NCBI GenBank assembly: GCA_936914845.1
Contig: CAKZGE010000020.1
Coordinates: 1 to 64,000, forward strand
Reading direction: 5' to 3'
From: an uncultured Chloracidobacterium sp.
Lineage (GTDB): Bacteria; Acidobacteriota; Blastocatellia; Pyrinomonadales; Pyrinomonadaceae
DNA: 64,000 nt
Part shown: positions 34,860-43,566 of the stretch, piece by piece
Layout of the letters: each line of letters begins with the position of its first letter
How positions within the stretch are numbered: the first letter of the stretch is position 1
The notes under the pieces: model-generated
What the model was told of the DNA's origin: nothing
Databases searched by the model: none
Seen by the model: the letters and a program-made list of their open reading frames with translations, nothing else
Made by a program: the position numbers and the translations under genes

Positions 34860-37238
34860 TCAGGTCAAAGAATCCACCATGTACAAATGCTTTTGAAAAT
34901 CAACAAAGACCATTTTTATCGAGCCCGCTTCTCCCAACGTTTTTAACCCATCTTCTATTGAATGATATTTCAGCTCCAGTAGTTTTGGAAGCTTCTCTTC
35001 GTCAAGTTCGCCTACTCCCGAATTGATATACTGCTTCAGCACAAAATCGACAAAGTCTTTCTGTTCTTCTCGTAATAGTGAATAAATATTTGATCTAGCC
35101 CCTTCAACCCGTTCATTTCGCGATATCGGAGGTGTCGCATAGGCGACATACTCCAAAAGGTCAAAAACATCACTCTTTTCGGCATCGATCAATTTTTGCA
35201 TTTCTGCAAGTTGATCTTTGCCGAAACCCTCGGCCTCCAAGCGGTTAAGAAGTTCTCGGCGCGTTGACGGCTTTGACCATATCTCTTGTAATTGGGCCTC
35301 GTCCTTAAAGAACTGCTCCAATATACCGAAAAGATTTGATAAGAATTGCTCAGCGGAGATCGGATTGCCGCTACCATCAAGGAATGATGTGGTTGCCATG
35401 TGTTGGATCTGCCGATCTTTGCCGTCGGCCAACCTTATCTTTACCTTCTTTTTGCATTTACATGGCCGCTCACCGCATTTATCGCACGGCTCAGGCGGCT
35501 CTTTCTCACAGGAGCATTTGATTTGTCCGCATATTCCACATGGCTTTTTGACCTTTCTCTCACATTCACACGGCGAAACTCCGCACTGATCGCAAAGCTC
35601 TAATATCGCTTCGCCATCCCATTCCGGATCGAGAAAATTACGATACGCATCTACGAAATCGTAGATCGTAAAATAGTCTTTGCCTTCAAAAAGGCGCGTT
35701 CCGCGGCCGATGATCTGCTTAAATTCGATCATCGAATTGACCGGCCGCATCAACACGATGTGTCTGACGTTTCTCGCATCAACGCCGGTCGACAGTTTTT
35801 GCGACGTAGTGAGTATCGTCGGGATCGATTTTTCGTTATCTTGAAATTCACGCAGAAATTGTTCGCCTTGTCCTCCATCTTTGGCGGTTACCCGAACACA
35901 ATAATGCGAGTCAGTGCTCTTGGCGATCTGATTTATTAGGTCACGGAGTATTGCCGCGTGATGCTGCGTAGCGCCAAAGACGATAGATTTTTCTCGATGA
36001 TCTATTTCGCTTAAAAAGATCTCGACGCGTTTTTTTTCACGGGCAATGATCTCGATCCGCCGATTAAAGTCTTTTTCCTCGTAAACCTTTCCGGCCTCGA
36101 TCTCGCCCTCGACCACCTGATCATCTGCCGTCCATACATACTCATCAAGCGTGGTCTTTATCCGTCTAACCTTAAACGGTGTCAAAAATCCGTCTGAGAT
36201 GCCGTCCTTGAGCGAGTAAGTGTAAACAGGTTCGCCAAAATAGCGATAGGTGTCGGCGTTACCTGTTCTCTTCGGTGTTGCCGTGAGCCCTAACTGCACG
36301 GCGGGCTCAAAATATTCGAGTATTGAACGCCAATTGCTTTCGTCATTGGCTCCGCCGCGGTGGCATTCGTCGATGATAATGAGGTCAAAGAAATCCTCGG
36401 GGTAATCGCCAAAATACGGCGAGTCGCCGGGGCCGCTCATAAAGGTTTGAAAGATCGTAAAAAAGACGCTGCCGTTTGTCGGTACGCGGTCGTTCTTTTT
36501 TATCGAGTCAGGGCGTATTCTAACCAGCGCATTTTCATCAAAAGCCGAAAATGAATTAAACGCCTGATCGGCAAGAATGTTGCGATCGGCGAGAAAGAGA
36601 ATTCGCGGGCGTCGGCTGCCGTCTCTTTGAAGATTCCACCGGGTTTGAAAGAGCTTCCAAGCTATCTGAAATGCAATAAAGGTCTTTCCGGTTCCGGTCG
36701 CGAGTGTAAGCAATACTCTTTGCTTGCCGTCGGCTATGGCCTTCATCGTATTGTTGACGGCGATCTCCTGATAATAGCGTGGCTGTCTTGTCCCGCCGAC
36801 ATCTTCAAAGGGAACCGAATCAAATTTCTCCTGCCAAACGCTTACGTCACCAAAGGTTCTGTTCCAAAGCTCTTCCGGCGTCGGGAATGAAGGGACCAAC
36901 CCTTCATTTCCCGAACCCATTTCGATCTCGTAGATCTCGCGGCCATTGGCGGAATACGCAAATCTTAGCTCAAGCTTCTGAGAATAGAGCTTGGCCTGCA
37001 TTACACCTTCGCCGACTTCTACTTCGTCGGACTTCGCCTCTATTGCGGCAAGTTTTCTGTTCTTATACTCAAGAATAAAATCAGCCCAAAGCGGTTTAGT
37101 TCTCGCTCCACCGGCCTGAATCTTTCCCGCAGTTATCTGAGCATTTTGCTCACGCAAAATACGCGAGCCATTCTCACCCCAGCCGCTCGCTCGCAGCTGT
37201 GGTTCGATCAGTTCTGCTCTTGTGTCTGCTTCATTCAT
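34860..37238 (-). CDS. hsdR: Type I restriction enzyme, R subunit (EcoEI-like)
   Basis: The nuclease-translocase subunit, 792 residues. The N-terminal PD-(D/E)xK-type nuclease is seen in ADFILEYKNRKLAAIEAKSD. The SF2 helicase has Walker A ATGTGKTFIAF, DEAH-box variant IIIDECHRGG, GLTATPKRTGN, and motif VI QIIGRGTRLFEGKD. After it comes an unusual cysteine-rich stretch with three CxxC...CxC units, then a helical C-terminal domain that docks on the methylase. The ATG at 37238 lies 4 bases after the rloC stop. The enzyme would cut unmodified DNA together with HsdM and HsdS. Confidence 0.9.
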   Translation of the reverse strand: MNEADTRAELIEPQLRASGWGENGSRILREQNAQITAGKIQAGGARTKPLWADFILEYKNRKLAAIEAKSDEVEVGEGVMQAKLYSQKLELRFAYSANGREIYEIEMGSGNEGLVPSFPTPEELWNRTFGDVSVWQEKFDSVPFEDVGGTRQPRYYQEIAVNNTMKAIADGKQRVLLTLATGTGKTFIAFQIAWKLFQTRWNLQRDGSRRPRILFLADRNILADQAFNSFSAFDENALVRIRPDSIKKNDRVPTNGSVFFTIFQTFMSGPGDSPYFGDYPEDFFDLIIIDECHRGGANDESNWRSILEYFEPAVQLGLTATPKRTGNADTYRYFGEPVYTYSLKDGISDGFLTPFKVRRIKTTLDEYVWTADDQVVEGEIEAGKVYEEKDFNRRIEIIAREKKRVEIFLSEIDHREKSIVFGATQHHAAILRDLINQIAKSTDSHYCVRVTAKDGGQGEQFLREFQDNEKSIPTILTTSQKLSTGVDARNVRHIVLMRPVNSMIEFKQIIGRGTRLFEGKDYFTIYDFVDAYRNFLDPEWDGEAILELCDQCGVSPCECERKVKKPCGICGQIKCSCEKEPPEPCDKCGERPCKCKKKVKIRLADGKDRQIQHMATTSFLDGSGNPISAEQFLSNLFGILEQFFKDEAQLQEIWSKPSTRRELLNRLEAEGFGKDQLAEMQKLIDAEKSDVFDLLEYVAYATPPISRNERVEGARSNIYSLLREEQKDFVDFVLKQYINSGVGELDEEKLPKLLELKYHSIEDGLKTLGEAGSIKMVFVDFQKHLYMVDSLT

Positions 37239-37242
37239 TTGC

Positions 37243-39426
37243 TTATCGGGACATCCGTCTATAGTGATCGCTATAACCACATAACTCGAAAACCAATCGA
37301 AATCCTTCACGGAAATCGTCGTAGTTAAATTCCTTCGTGTCTAGAATATTTACAGCCTCCGAGTGGGATTCACGTGATATGTATCGATTGAAAGCGTCAA
37401 ACTTTGCGGCGGAAAGCTCAGGCTTCTGAAAGACGTTATTAAGATCTGTTTTTTCAACGAAGCCGAAAAAATATTCAATAATGTTCCGCATACAATTTGC
37501 AATAAGCACTGGATGCAGTTTGTCATCCTTGATCACCGCCCAATAACCCTGGTATTCGTTCTGAATTTCGGAGTATCCAAGTGCCACAATCTGGCTTCCA
37601 TTCGAATATTTGGCGAGTCGGTAAAGATTCTGGGTATCTCGTCTCTGGTTTTCGTTTCTATTAACCAACTCATAGAAAAAGTAAAGACTGTGCGTCAGGA
37701 TAAAAACCTGCTCATATTTGTCGTTTCGCAAAAACTCTCGGTGGATCATGCGCCCGACGTTGAACACGTAAATATGAGAAAGGCTCGAAATTGGATCGTC
37801 GATAACGACAATCTTTTTGGTTGCGGTGTCGGTCGGCGAACTCTTTCCTCGGCATTTCTCAAGGAAGTAAAGGAAACTGATAATCATCTTCTCTCCCTCG
37901 CTCAGGGATTTGAAAATATTCTCTTGTTGCTCACCGCGCACAAGTTTGTAAAAGTCGCCTTCCTCAGTCTGACCGGTTGCCTTGACAATGCTGAAATCAT
38001 CGATGCCAAGATCTAGAAGCCCAGTATTTATTTGCTCTACCGCTTTGTCGACATTTACGGTTTCTTTTTGTTTTGCCGAAATAATATTTCTTTGATTTCG
38101 GATTTTATCGTCAAGCTTTTGAATTTCCCTCGTGAGAACCGACGTCCTCTCTTTCGCTGCTACCTTTTCCGTTGCATAGGTCTCTAGTGTCTGGTCATAA
38201 TCCCAGCGCATTATTTCCCAGAATTCATTTTTCGCGGTCGCTTTAGTGTCGGGCAGATTGTCGATCTTTGCATTGTGGCTGTTAGTGTCTGTATTGGCAG
38301 CCGCGATCAACAAATTTAATTCGGAAACAAGTGTCGCGGTGTCATCAAGGATGACTTTATGACTAGGAGTATTCAGCTTTGTCTGTATCGCCTGGATGTT
38401 CTGGGCGAATGTTGATGTTAGCTCGCTATACTTGGCGTCAAATTCCGCCTTCTTTTCGGAAAGCATTTTGTGCGATGTAAATTCTGACGCCTCTGGAAAC
38501 GATTCAACGTGAGTTTTATAGGTCGAAAGATGTGTCGCTACGGCACTTCTGTCATTTTCGTAAGTTTCGTCGAAATACCTGCCGATGTTAGCGATGAAAT
38601 CCTTGGAGATAGTTGATTGCTGGCAAAAAGGGCACGTTTCGTTTGTTTCGCCGATCTCCTCAGGGAGAAACGCAAGACCCTGTTTGACCCAGTCCGAATT
38701 TTGGAGTTTCTCAATCAGGTCCGCTACCGTGGACTCCGTACTGCCAACGATCACTTTCTCGAAGAGTGTATCCGTTTCTATTGCTCTGCCAGAGAACGAC
38801 AACGGTTTCAACGTATCGAGGCGATCAGCAATTCCGGCGCTGATCTTGCTGATCTCTTCCTCTATATTCGCAATGCTTTTCTCCGGCTTTACGGCTGGCT
38901 TCGAAATGCCATCAATGTGAGCAAAGAGAACGTCTCTTGAGCCACGAAGATTGTTTAGACAAAAATCGAGTACCCTTTCCGCTCCGGCGTAATTAGTTTT
39001 GATCTCCCAGCATTTATCCTTTGCAGTTTCGGTCTTCTTATTTAGCTCAGTAGTGATGTTGGAAATCTCGACTTCCTTTGTGTTCTTCTCGATTTGGAGG
39101 CGCGCTATTTCTTTGGTTGCAGAGTTAATTGCGGTTTGGGCGTCCTTATTCTCTTTGGACAGGGTGAAGATCCCCTTGAGAGATTCGGTCTCGAAAAAGG
39201 TTTCCTCAATGAACTTCTGGTTATATACAAGGATCTCTTCATCGCCGTCACACGTTACCGAACAGCTTGCGTGGTCTGAATGATCGCGATCCCAAAAATA
39301 GTTCGATATTGTGCTCTTGCCCGTTCCGTTGAGTCCATAGATTAGATTCACGCGTTTGTCCGTCGCGAGAATAGCGGGCGTGTCCTTAAAACTCGCGACT
39401 TTACACATGCTAAGTTGGGAAATCAT
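37243..39426 (-). CDS. rloC: RloC-like AAA ATPase, putative anticodon nuclease
   Basis: A 727-residue AAA_13/RloC-type protein. Walker A is YGLNGTGKST near residue 32; long coiled coils flank a CPFCQQ zinc-hook-like motif near residue 266; the ABC signature-like SLSEGEK and Walker B KIVVIDDPISSLSH follow. The C-terminus has R647-x3-E651 and H688, matching in kind and roughly in spacing the Arg-Glu-His triad of PrrC/RloC anticodon nucleases. Such proteins cleave tRNA when DNA restriction is blocked, for example by a phage. AAGGAG lies eight bases before the ATG. The gene sits inside the hsd operon between hsdS and hsdR, a known linkage for RloC. Activity is not proven. Confidence 0.8.
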   Translation of the reverse strand: MISQLSMCKVASFKDTPAILATDKRVNLIYGLNGTGKSTISNYFWDRDHSDHASCSVTCDGDEEILVYNQKFIEETFFETESLKGIFTLSKENKDAQTAINSATKEIARLQIEKNTKEVEISNITTELNKKTETAKDKCWEIKTNYAGAERVLDFCLNNLRGSRDVLFAHIDGISKPAVKPEKSIANIEEEISKISAGIADRLDTLKPLSFSGRAIETDTLFEKVIVGSTESTVADLIEKLQNSDWVKQGLAFLPEEIGETNETCPFCQQSTISKDFIANIGRYFDETYENDRSAVATHLSTYKTHVESFPEASEFTSHKMLSEKKAEFDAKYSELTSTFAQNIQAIQTKLNTPSHKVILDDTATLVSELNLLIAAANTDTNSHNAKIDNLPDTKATAKNEFWEIMRWDYDQTLETYATEKVAAKERTSVLTREIQKLDDKIRNQRNIISAKQKETVNVDKAVEQINTGLLDLGIDDFSIVKATGQTEEGDFYKLVRGEQQENIFKSLSEGEKMIISFLYFLEKCRGKSSPTDTATKKIVVIDDPISSLSHIYVFNVGRMIHREFLRNDKYEQVFILTHSLYFFYELVNRNENQRRDTQNLYRLAKYSNGSQIVALGYSEIQNEYQGYWAVIKDDKLHPVLIANCMRNIIEYFFGFVEKTDLNNVFQKPELSAAKFDAFNRYISRESHSEAVNILDTKEFNYDDFREGFRLVFELCGYSDHYRRMSR

Positions 39427-39447
39427 AACGTATGCTCCTTTACATTT

Positions 39448-40569
39448 TCATAGCTCGCCGCTGAACGCTCTTTGGAGAATGGATTTCTTTAGTTCGTCCA
39501 ATTCGGCGATCTTGTTCTGGCAAAATGCTTTCAATTCTCTACTCACATCATTAAGCTCATCGAGTCTATGTGTCAGTCTTTTCTGCTCATCTCTTGAGGC
39601 TGGGAACGGAATGAAAACGTCATCAAAGCTATAATTATTGATTTGCGGAACAGATGTTCCGTTACTTAGCTCATTAAGGTCAATAAGTTTGAACCAATGA
39701 TAGAAAAGCTCGGGCGAAAGCCGTTCGCCAGGAATGATTGCCATAGTGTTCAAGTCGGCAATGATCGGTATCTTCACCGCGCGTTTCTTGTTGGTCGCTA
39801 TCGCACCGCCTCGTTTTGGAAAGATGATAGAGCCCTCTGGAATAATCTGATTAGCGCTGATTTCGGCGCTGTTTACAAATCTCGATGAAGTGGTGATCTC
39901 GCTCTCATTATCGGGGAGATTCATATCGCCAACTTTAACGTATGGAATATCTCCGGCTTTCCTTTCCATGCTTTTCGGAATTGTGGTTCCACTTTTTAAC
40001 GCACAAATATCTGCAATCCGCTTTCGTTCCCAATCGGGGCCGGGGTTGGAGAAGATGTTGTTTAGGTAGGAGTCGAAGAGTTCGCGGGCGTTTTGGATGT
40101 TTCTTTCGGTGTTGGCTTTTGCTTTGTCGATGGCGGCGAAGGTTTCGTCAAGGATCGCAACGATCCGCCTCTGCTCCTCGATCGGCGGAACGGGAACAAT
40201 TACCTCCTTGAGCAAACGATAATGTCTTGCATAGCCGAGCGATCTTAACTCAACGCTCACAAGAAAGTAGTAAAAATACCGCGGCAATATTTCATCGGTC
40301 GGCTGAAAGATTTTCACGCCGTCTGCGCCGAGCACAAAATCGAAATCTACATATTTTACGACTTGTGTGTGGTCACCAAAAATAACGACGGGTTTTTTGA
40401 TCCTAAAAACATCATTTGAATTATTCCAGTAACCATTAACAAAATCTTGTTCCTGGGAAATAACGGGAAATTCACCGTCTTCGAGGAAATTCTTGCGCAA
40501 CACTTTCGATGTATAAGTTACGCCCTCAATGCAATCCTCAAAAGGCAAGTATTTCCAACCGTTGTTCAT
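39448..40569 (-). CDS. hsdS: Type I restriction enzyme, specificity subunit
   Basis: A 373-residue DNA-recognition subunit. Two target recognition domains are seen, each followed by a conserved helix: the first ends with VPVPPIEEQRRIVAILDETF and the second with FIPFPASRDEQKRLTHRLDE. The helices set the spacing between the two half-sites. The target sequence cannot be predicted from memory. The ATG overlaps the hsdM stop by four bases. The C-terminal KSILQRAFSGEL is a standard ending. Codon use in the two recognition domains is more AT-rich, which fits domain exchange. Confidence 0.93.
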   Translation of the reverse strand: MNNGWKYLPFEDCIEGVTYTSKVLRKNFLEDGEFPVISQEQDFVNGYWNNSNDVFRIKKPVVIFGDHTQVVKYVDFDFVLGADGVKIFQPTDEILPRYFYYFLVSVELRSLGYARHYRLLKEVIVPVPPIEEQRRIVAILDETFAAIDKAKANTERNIQNARELFDSYLNNIFSNPGPDWERKRIADICALKSGTTIPKSMERKAGDIPYVKVGDMNLPDNESEITTSSRFVNSAEISANQIIPEGSIIFPKRGGAIATNKKRAVKIPIIADLNTMAIIPGERLSPELFYHWFKLIDLNELSNGTSVPQINNYSFDDVFIPFPASRDEQKRLTHRLDELNDVSRELKAFCQNKIAELDELKKSILQRAFSGEL

Positions 40570-42014
40570 ACCAGCGCCTCCACCTTCTTCAGAATGTCGG
40601 CGGTTTCAAGGTCCAGGCGGCGGATCTCGGCGAGGATGTCTTTTGGATCGCGGAGAGCGGCTTCTTCGGCTCGGTTGGGATTCTTTACGGAAAGGTCGAA
40701 GGTGTCTTTGTCGATATCTTCGATATTGACCGTCCAGGACTTTTCGGAATCTGCGTGGGTCTTTTGCAGTTCGACAAATTCGGCGAGGTCGGCGTCGTTG
40801 AGCGGATTTGTCTTTCCCATGCTTCGGCCGGGATCGAGCTGGTAGTACCAGATATTTCTGGTCTTTTTTCCTTTCTCAAAAAAGAGAACTACGGTTCTAA
40901 CTCCCGCACCTTGAAATGTTCCCTGCGGACAATCAAGAATTGCATATAGATCGCAATCTTCGAGCAGCATTCGTCTGAGACCTTTGGCATCGCCGTTAGA
41001 AAGAAAAGTGTTCTTTATGACAACACCGCCGCGACCGCCCGCTTTCAGCATCTTTATAAAATGCTGAAGAAAGAGAAACGCCGTTTCGCCCGTTTGAATA
41101 GGGAAGTTCTGCTTTACCTCGGCACGTTCTTTTCCGCCGAAAGGCGGATTTGCCAGAACGATGTCAAAACGATCTTTCTCCTGAATGTCGGCAAGGTTTT
41201 CTGCCAGCGTGTTTGTATGAACAATGTTTGGAGCCTCGATCCCGTGAAGGATCATATTCATAATGCCGATGATATAAGCAAGCGATTTCTTTTCTTTACC
41301 GAAAAACGAATTCTTTTGGAGCGTTTCGATGTCTTTGGTCGTAAGCTCGCGGCTCTTTTTAAGATACTCGAACGCCTCGCATAAAAATCCGGCACTTCCG
41401 CATGCTGCGTCGTAAATTCGGTCGCCGATCTTTGGAGCGACGACTTTTACAATTGTCTTAATAAGCGGACGCGGCGTGTAGTATTCACCACCGTTGCGTC
41501 CGGCATTGCCCATGTTCTTGATCTTGTCTTCGTAAAGAGCGGAAAGCTCGTCCTTTTCATCACGAGAACGAAAGCGGAGCGTGTCGATCTGTTGGATTAT
41601 CTCGCTCAACCCATATCCGTTCTGAACTTTGTTCTTTAGCTCGCTGAATATTTCTCCGATCTTATATTCAATTGTCTGCGAGCTTTCTGCTTCGCGTCTG
41701 AACCGACTAAGGTAAGGAAAAAGCTTTTGATCGACAAATTCGATAAGATCATCGCCGGTCATCGCCCTATGGTGATCGATCGTACCTGACCCATCTTTCG
41801 GTGCTGCCCAAATCTTCCATATGAATTCGGGTGACAATATCGGTCTATATCCCTTTCCGGTTAGTGCTCCCTTTTGTTCGTTGATAAACTCAAGATCATC
41901 TAAATACTTAAGAAATAGTATCCAAGAGGTCTGCTCGATATAATCCATCTCGGTTGAGCAGCCGGCATCTTTCCATAAAATGTTATCGACGTTTTTAAAG
42001 GCTTGTTCAAACAT
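40566..42014 (-). CDS. hsdM: Type I restriction enzyme, M subunit (adenine methylase)
   Basis: An N6-adenine DNA methylase of 482 residues. The N-terminal HsdM helical part (DYIEQTSWILFLKYLDDLE) is followed by the methylase fold with motif I DAACGSAGFLCEAF and the catalytic NPPF in IVLANPPFGGKER. The C-terminal helix (EEAALRDPKDILAEIRRLD) contacts HsdS. It is the first gene of the operon hsdM-hsdS-rloC-hsdR. It methylates the recognition site and protects host DNA. Confidence 0.95.
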   Translation of the reverse strand: MFEQAFKNVDNILWKDAGCSTEMDYIEQTSWILFLKYLDDLEFINEQKGALTGKGYRPILSPEFIWKIWAAPKDGSGTIDHHRAMTGDDLIEFVDQKLFPYLSRFRREAESSQTIEYKIGEIFSELKNKVQNGYGLSEIIQQIDTLRFRSRDEKDELSALYEDKIKNMGNAGRNGGEYYTPRPLIKTIVKVVAPKIGDRIYDAACGSAGFLCEAFEYLKKSRELTTKDIETLQKNSFFGKEKKSLAYIIGIMNMILHGIEAPNIVHTNTLAENLADIQEKDRFDIVLANPPFGGKERAEVKQNFPIQTGETAFLFLQHFIKMLKAGGRGGVVIKNTFLSNGDAKGLRRMLLEDCDLYAILDCPQGTFQGAGVRTVVLFFEKGKKTRNIWYYQLDPGRSMGKTNPLNDADLAEFVELQKTHADSEKSWTVNIEDIDKDTFDLSVKNPNRAEEAALRDPKDILAEIRRLDLETADILKKVEALV

Positions 42015-42041
42015 AGGTCCGCTTCGAAGTGTTACTATTCC

Positions 42042-42047
42042 ATTATA
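42042..42047 (-). promoter_or_regulatory. Possible -10 element of the hsd operon
   Basis: TATAAT on the minus strand, 27 bases upstream of the hsdM ATG. No good -35 is present at 16-18 bases, so an activator or a weak promoter would be needed. Confidence 0.35.
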
Positions 42048-42189
42048 AATAATTTCCCGGTCAGGCTGTTCGGAAGATCGCCCGGTGAATTGATATTACC
42101 AAAATATCAATTATCTGCAATCATCGTGTTTTTCTCTGTTTGTATTGCGGGATGGAAGATCTGTTTCGGGAAATGGTTGTTTTGTCCGG

Positions 42190-42353
42190 GGCTTTGATTT
42201 TTTTGTCGGCGGGATCGTTCTTTTTTTTTCGGAATTGAAATATTTTGTCGGCGGAATGGTTTATTTTTGTTGGAATTGAAATATTTTGTCGGGGGAATGG
42301 TTTATTTTTGTTGGAATTGAAATATTTTGTCGGCGGAATGGTTCATTTTTCCG
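42190..42353 (+). repeat. 41-bp tandem repeat between hsdM and a divergent gene
   Basis: Three near-identical 41-base units lie at 42231-42271, 42272-42312 and 42313-42353, each starting GGAATTGAAATATTTTGTCG. A more degenerate unit precedes them from about 42190. The units differ at only a few positions, mainly in the third. The length is not a multiple of three and no convincing gene covers them. They form the core of a 660-base stretch without genes (42015-42673) that also holds AT-rich runs up to 42420 and the promoter at 42516. Confidence 0.9.
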
Positions 42354-42515
42354 GGATCTTGGGGGTTTGGCCGTTGGAGATCTCATTTTTTTTAGAAAAA
42401 AATAAAAAAAGTTTGGCTACAATTTGTTGGGGCGGATATTTGATGCGTCCGCAATGGGTTGTGGCCGGCGGCGGTTTCGGGCGGCAGCGGCGAAGGGCCG
42501 TGCGAAAAAAATTTG

Positions 42516-42545
42516 TTGACATGTTAAAAAATGTTTTGCTACTTT
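42516..42545 (+). promoter_or_regulatory. Probable sigma70 promoter for the gene at 42674
   Basis: A perfect TTGACA at 42516-42521 and TACTTT at 42540-42545 are 18 bases apart. The -10 matches only partly. It lies downstream of the tandem repeats and would give a leader near 120 bases to the ATG at 42674. Confidence 0.5.
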
Positions 42546-42673
42546 CGAAATGAGCCCGCGGGTTCCCATCTTACCAGCCGCAAGCAGCAGTAATGCCCAC
42601 GCCTACCGAGATCGATTTCCGCAATCCAACACCGGCTCAAAAATCTAAGATCAAAAAAAAGGAGAAAAACCAT

Positions 42674-43363
42674 ATGGCACGAGGACCATGGTGGCCGACC
42701 GTTTTAGCGGCCCAAGCAGTTGTTGCCGGAAATATCAAGATCAAGATCTCGAACCACGCGACGGCCTTGAGTTTGACGCCGGCAGACATAACGGAGATCC
42801 AGGATACCTGCGGGGCGTTCATCGCCGCCTTTGAATATACGAACCAATCGAAAGGCACTATGCAGGGTGTTACACAATGGCGGGAACGCGTCTTTAACGG
42901 CGACCCGGACGTTGCTTTGGCCCCGGCTCCGCCGGAATTCCGCACGGCTCCGGATATCCCTTTTCCGCAGGGCGTCGTTGTCCGCATTCAACGGATACGC
43001 GACCGCATTTTGCTGAACAAAGGCTATAACCAGGGTATCGGCGAAGATCTGGGATTGATCGGGCCGGAAGAAGCTCCGAAAAATCCATTGACGACGCGTC
43101 CGGAGCTGAAAACGGCGGCCGGCAATGATTATACGGTGCGGCTGGTCGGCAGTATGCAGTCGATGGAAGCAATGCGGGTGGAATGGGCACCGAAAGGCGG
43201 AGCATATCGCACGGTCGCTTTTTTGACCAGCACACCGGCGAATATCACGATTACGCCGGAAGTTCCGGGCAAACCGGAATCGGGTTCGGTGCGGGCAGTT
43301 TTTGTTCGTAAAAATCAGGACTTCGGCCAATATTCGGCAGACTATCCGGTAACGGTGTCATAG
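42674..43363 (+). CDS. Hypothetical protein
   Basis: A protein of 229 residues that I do not recognise. The first part is helical (TPADITEIQDTCGAFIAAFE) and the last 80 residues look like a fibronectin-type beta sandwich (DYTVRLVGSMQSMEAMRVEW, then SVRAVFVRKNQDFGQYS). No signal peptide is present. The ATG at 42674 was preferred because GGAG precedes it by nine bases; an ATG at 42593 in the same frame adds a lysine-rich stretch of 27 residues and lacks a ribosome site. It stands alone downstream of a good promoter. Confidence 0.65.
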   Translation: MARGPWWPTVLAAQAVVAGNIKIKISNHATALSLTPADITEIQDTCGAFIAAFEYTNQSKGTMQGVTQWRERVFNGDPDVALAPAPPEFRTAPDIPFPQGVVVRIQRIRDRILLNKGYNQGIGEDLGLIGPEEAPKNPLTTRPELKTAAGNDYTVRLVGSMQSMEAMRVEWAPKGGAYRTVAFLTSTPANITITPEVPGKPESGSVRAVFVRKNQDFGQYSADYPVTVS

Positions 43364-43566
43364 GTTCTTTAGATCTTTTTCCGCCGCTGAAAACTGAATA
43401 AAAAAATTTTATGGCTTTAGCCGAATGAGAGATCATTTGGTTAAGGCCAATTTTTATGGGCGAGGAAAGCGGAGCGGGCCGAATTTTTATTCGATCTGGG
43501 CTAAAGCCCGCACATTGTTTTTATTCGGCGTTGGGCGGTTCCCATTTCCCTGTTTTTTAGGCTAAT

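Noticed and set aside
42231..42353. Repeats considered as a CRISPR array
   Set aside because: The units are directly adjacent without spacers and no cas genes are present.
43364..43566. GGGCTAAAGCCC hairpin and AT-rich repeats upstream of the M14 gene
   Set aside because: The hairpin is very short and no regulator or terminator pattern was convincing.
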